A DNA stretch of 14,847 nucleotides from the NCBI GenBank assembly GCA_044377735.1, contig JBILYK010000088.1, positions 1 through 14,847 on the forward strand, given 5' to 3'. Position 1 is the first letter of the stretch; each line of letters opens with the position of its first letter. Positions 14,762 through 14,847 of this stretch are shown here, in pieces. The stretch is from Tabrizicola_A sp044377735 (GTDB lineage Bacteria > Pseudomonadota > Alphaproteobacteria > Rhodobacterales > Rhodobacteraceae). Under the pieces are notes generated by a model. That model had not been told where the DNA came from, did not search any database, and was given only the letters and a program-made list of their open reading frames with translations. Both the position numbers and the translations under genes were made by a program.

Positions 14762-14847
14762 TCAAAGGGTGGGACGGAATGCGCCGGGGCCGCGCAGGGT
14801 GGCGTGGCGGTTGACGTCTTTGTACAGAAGATAGCGAAAGCGGCCCG
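14762..14847 (-). CDS. C-terminal end of an unidentified gene (cut by the window)
   Basis: One minus-strand frame is open from the window edge to a TGA at 14762-14764, giving 27 residues that begin GRFRYLLYKDVNRHA and end GAFRPTL. Codon use is rich in G/C third positions, as in real genes here. The position upstream of allA and the permease suggests a purine-catabolism gene, but I do not recognise the family. A second frame is also open and ends at TAA near 14738, but its residues look less natural (FCTKTSTATPPCAAP). Confidence 0.55.
   Translation of the reverse strand, partial: GRFRYLLYKDVNRHATLRGPGAFRPTL

Noticed and set aside
1..14847. CRISPR array, tRNA or rRNA genes, phage or defence island
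   Set aside because: No regularly spaced repeats, no tRNA-like cloverleaf and no recombinase, nuclease or phage structural genes were seen on either strand.

Overview
The window looks like a chromosomal stretch from an alphaproteobacterium of the Rhodobacteraceae (Rhodobacter/Roseobacter group). This is inferred from the high GC, gene families and gene style typical of the group, and GC-rich hairpins followed by GAGTATTTGG-type tails between genes. No tRNA, rRNA, CRISPR array, transposase or integrase gene was seen.

Left part (1-4640). meaB (methylmalonyl-CoA mutase chaperone GTPase, minus strand) is complete at 928-1914. A second, slightly diverged copy of its last 68 codons plus downstream DNA lies at 35-308. 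A GNAT acetyltransferase gene of lower GC sits between the two copies, so the arrangement looks like a small insertion that duplicated the 3' end of a housekeeping gene. meaB is divergent from hrpB (DEAH-box helicase). Their shared intergenic region holds a large composite palindrome made of two REP-like units in opposite orientation.

Middle (4640-7290). hrpB and a LysR-type regulator gene converge on a 157-bp MITE-like inverted repeat. The lysR gene is divergent from puuD, a membrane-bound cytochrome c urate oxidase, with a 12-bp perfect palindrome between them.

Centre (7290-10615, minus strand). A class III aminotransferase-fold gene and an APH-fold kinase gene are 3 nt apart. They closely resemble the animal pair 5-phosphohydroxylysine/ethanolamine-phosphate phospho-lyase and hydroxylysine kinase, so they probably phosphorylate an amino alcohol and then eliminate phosphate and ammonia from it. 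Upstream is an endonuclease/exonuclease/phosphatase-family gene, whose promoter region carries a palindrome similar to the one in front of puuD.

Right part (10615-14847). A cold-shock protein gene with a clear terminator is followed by an alpha/beta hydrolase gene. Then a minus-strand purine cluster reads: an unidentified gene cut by the window end, allA (ureidoglycolate lyase) and an NCS2 urate/xanthine permease. Together with puuD and its neighbouring LysR regulator these form parts of a urate-to-glyoxylate pathway: uptake, urate oxidation and the last urea-releasing step. The intermediate enzymes (HIU hydrolase, OHCU decarboxylase, allantoinase, allantoicase) are not recognisable in the window.

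I did not find a clearly new multi-gene system. The items most worth following up are the meaB-end duplication around the acetyltransferase, the kinase/phospho-lyase pair, the palindromic repeat families, and the paired palindromes upstream of puuD and the phosphatase-family gene.
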